A DNA stretch of 14,418 nt from the NCBI GenBank assembly GCA_002411175.1, contig DHRN01000076.1, positions 500-14,917 on the forward strand, read 5' to 3'. The stretch is from Anaerolineaceae bacterium UBA5311. Lineage in GTDB: Bacteria > Chloroflexota > Anaerolineae > Anaerolineales > Anaerolineaceae. The notes beneath the pieces were generated by a model. That model searched no databases and was not told where the DNA came from. It saw only the letters and a list, made by a program, of their open reading frames with translations. The translations under genes and the position numbers were made by a program. This document shows positions 12,828 to 14,418 of the stretch, piece by piece (within the stretch, counting starts at the first letter, position 1; each line of letters opens with the position of its first letter).

Positions 12828-14418
12828 GTGAAAATAACCGACCTCAAAATGGCAATAATAACCGCAGTCAAAGCAACCAGCAGTCCCATCCCCCTGCTGT
12901 TGGACGCCGGGGAGGCGGTCCGGGCGCTTTAATGCCCGGTGAAAAGGCACGGGACTTCAAGGGCAGCATGCGCAGCTTAATCCGTTACCTGGACAAGTAT
13001 AAATGGCTGATCCTGTTGGCGTTGTTGCTTGCAGCCGGCTCAACCATCTTCGCAATTTTTGGTCCGCGAACGTTAGGGGAAGCGACCACCGAACTCTACC
13101 TTGGCGTTCAGCGCATGATCCAAAACGACCCCCTGGGGATCGATTTTGCGCGCCTCAGCCAAATTTTGGTGCAAGTTATGCTGTTGTACCTGGTTTCGAG
13201 CCTCTTAGGAGTGCTGCAAGGTTATGTGCTGACCACAATCTCAGCCAGGATCACCTACCAGCTTCGAAAAGAGATCTCAGAAAAGTTGAATCGCCTTCCG
13301 CTAAGTTACTTTGACCAGGTTACCCATGGCGAGGTTTTGTCGCGGGTTACCAATGACGTCGATACCATCAACCAAACACTTAATCAAAGCCTGTCGCAAA
13401 TGATCACCTCGATCACGCGGGTGATCGGTGTATTATTCATGATGCTGAGCATCAACTGGTTGATGACCCTGATCGGGGTTACCATGGTGCCCATCGCGAT
13501 GATCCTTATCAAGGTGGTGGTAAGCAAATCGCAGGTTTATTATCGGCAGCAACAAGAATTCCTGGGGCACATTAACGGTCACGTGGAAGAGATGTATGGT
13601 GGGCATGTCGTGCTCAAGGCGTTCAATGGTGAAGCCGCCAGCATCGCCCGTTTCGAAGAACTCAATGACACTTTGTATAGCAGCGCCTGGAAATCGCAAT
13701 TTTTATCCGCGATCATCCAGCCCAGCATGCGCCTTATCAGCAACCTGGGGTATGTGGCTGTGGCGATGTTGGGTGGTTACCAGGTGATACAGGGGCGCCT
13801 GAATGTTGGTGAAATTCAAGCCTTTATCCAATATCTACGCTCGTTTCAAGAACCTTTGATGCAAATTGCCAACATAACCAATATCCTCCAACAAACCGCG
13901 GCTGCTGCTGAGCGTGTCTTTGAAATCTTAAACGAGAAGGAAGAGACCCCCGATGTTGAGGATCCCGTTCACCCTTGCGAAGTTGAGGGAGCGGTTGAAT
14001 TCAGAAACGTACGCTTTGGCTACGACCCGGAAAAGCCGGTGATTAATGAGTTTTCGCTAAAAGTGGAACCCGGGCAGCAAATTGCCATCGTCGGACCGAC
14101 CGGCGCAGGTAAGACCACCATTGTAAAGCTTTTGATGCGCTTTTATGACGTTGATAGCGGCGAAATTTTGATTGATGATGTCAACATTCAGGACATGACC
14201 CGGGAAGACTTGCGCAGTAAGTTCGCGATGGTGCTGCAGGATACCTGGTTATTCAACGGCACTATTCGCGAAAACATTCGCTACGGTCGCCAGGATGCGA
14301 CTGATGAGGAAGTGGAACGCGCGGCGGATATGGCTTATGCCGATCACTTCACCCGCACACTGCCCGGTGGTTACGAGATGGTGCTGAACGAAGACGCCAG
14401 TAACGTTTCGGCTGGTCA
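12824..14418 (+). CDS. Partner ABC exporter half-transporter, 3' end outside the window
   Basis: The reading frame opens with ATG at 12824, overlapping the previous stop, with GGAGG seven bases upstream, and runs off the edge after 531 codons. The first ~45 residues are Asn/Gln- and Gly-rich with R-R-G-G-G-P-G, a cytoplasmic extension like that of TM288-type subunits. Six transmembrane segments follow from about residue 60, without the large loop of its partner. The NBD has F-G-Y before Walker A G-P-T-G-A-G-K-T (424-431) and a Q-loop L-Q-D-T-W. The signature reads V-S-A-G-Q at the edge instead of L-S-G-G-Q, as expected for the subunit facing the degenerate site. Walker B and the switch histidine lie outside; a catalytic Glu is predicted there. 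Confidence 0.93.
   Translation, partial: MSENNRPQNGNNNRSQSNQQSHPPAVGRRGGGPGALMPGEKARDFKGSMRSLIRYLDKYKWLILLALLLAAGSTIFAIFGPRTLGEATTELYLGVQRMIQNDPLGIDFARLSQILVQVMLLYLVSSLLGVLQGYVLTTISARITYQLRKEISEKLNRLPLSYFDQVTHGEVLSRVTNDVDTINQTLNQSLSQMITSITRVIGVLFMMLSINWLMTLIGVTMVPIAMILIKVVVSKSQVYYRQQQEFLGHINGHVEEMYGGHVVLKAFNGEAASIARFEELNDTLYSSAWKSQFLSAIIQPSMRLISNLGYVAVAMLGGYQVIQGRLNVGEIQAFIQYLRSFQEPLMQIANITNILQQTAAAAERVFEILNEKEETPDVEDPVHPCEVEGAVEFRNVRFGYDPEKPVINEFSLKVEPGQQIAIVGPTGAGKTTIVKLLMRFYDVDSGEILIDDVNIQDMTREDLRSKFAMVLQDTWLFNGTIRENIRYGRQDATDEEVERAADMAYADHFTRTLPGGYEMVLNEDASNVSAG

Overview
The window looks like a chromosomal segment from an anaerobic or facultative bacterium that ferments or respires glycerol. 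The mix of gene types, the roughly balanced base composition and the palindromic repeat arrays at gene ends suggest Chloroflexota (Anaerolineae-like), but this is inference: no rRNA or marker gene is present.

Layout: (1) 1-144 is the 3' end of a membrane protein. (2) 148-300 is a tandem array of REP-like palindromes, 43-44 bp period, between two convergent gene ends. (3) 309-3463, minus strand, is a tightly packed three-gene unit: an FAD glycerol-3-phosphate dehydrogenase with a C-terminal BFD-like [2Fe-2S] domain, a pyridine-nucleotide-disulfide type FAD oxidoreductase, and a small four-cysteine DUF1667 protein. (4) 3464-3977 is a divergent control region with several dyads. (5) 3978-9222, plus strand, is a glycerol/dihydroxyacetone operon: glpF, dhaK, dhaL, glpK, a terminator, a two-helix membrane protein of unknown function, and dhaM as an EIIA-HPr fusion. 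(6) 9222-9935 is a gene-free repeat island: two copies of a 193-bp structured module, further REP-like units and two copies of another palindrome. (7) 10050-14418 is a MarR regulator with a promoter and overlapping palindromic operator, followed by two ABC half-transporters, the second cut by the window end.

How the genes work together: GlpF admits glycerol; GlpK makes glycerol-3-phosphate; the divergent dehydrogenase set oxidises it to dihydroxyacetone phosphate. DhaK, DhaL and DhaM phosphorylate dihydroxyacetone with PEP-derived phosphate, reaching the same product. The window therefore holds two converging routes, but not the glycerol dehydrogenase or PTS enzyme I that the second route needs. 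The MarR-ABC-ABC block is a separate unit and matches a regulated heterodimeric (TM287/288- or LmrCD-like) exporter with one degenerate ATP site.

The most unusual material is the repeat DNA. The short palindromes carry a GTAG tetranucleotide next to an imperfect hairpin, the layout of RAYT-mobilised REP elements. Stems covary between the two arrays. In the duplicated 193-bp module a 50-nt stem-loop has essentially unrelated inner sequence in the two copies, yet equal length and complementary arms.
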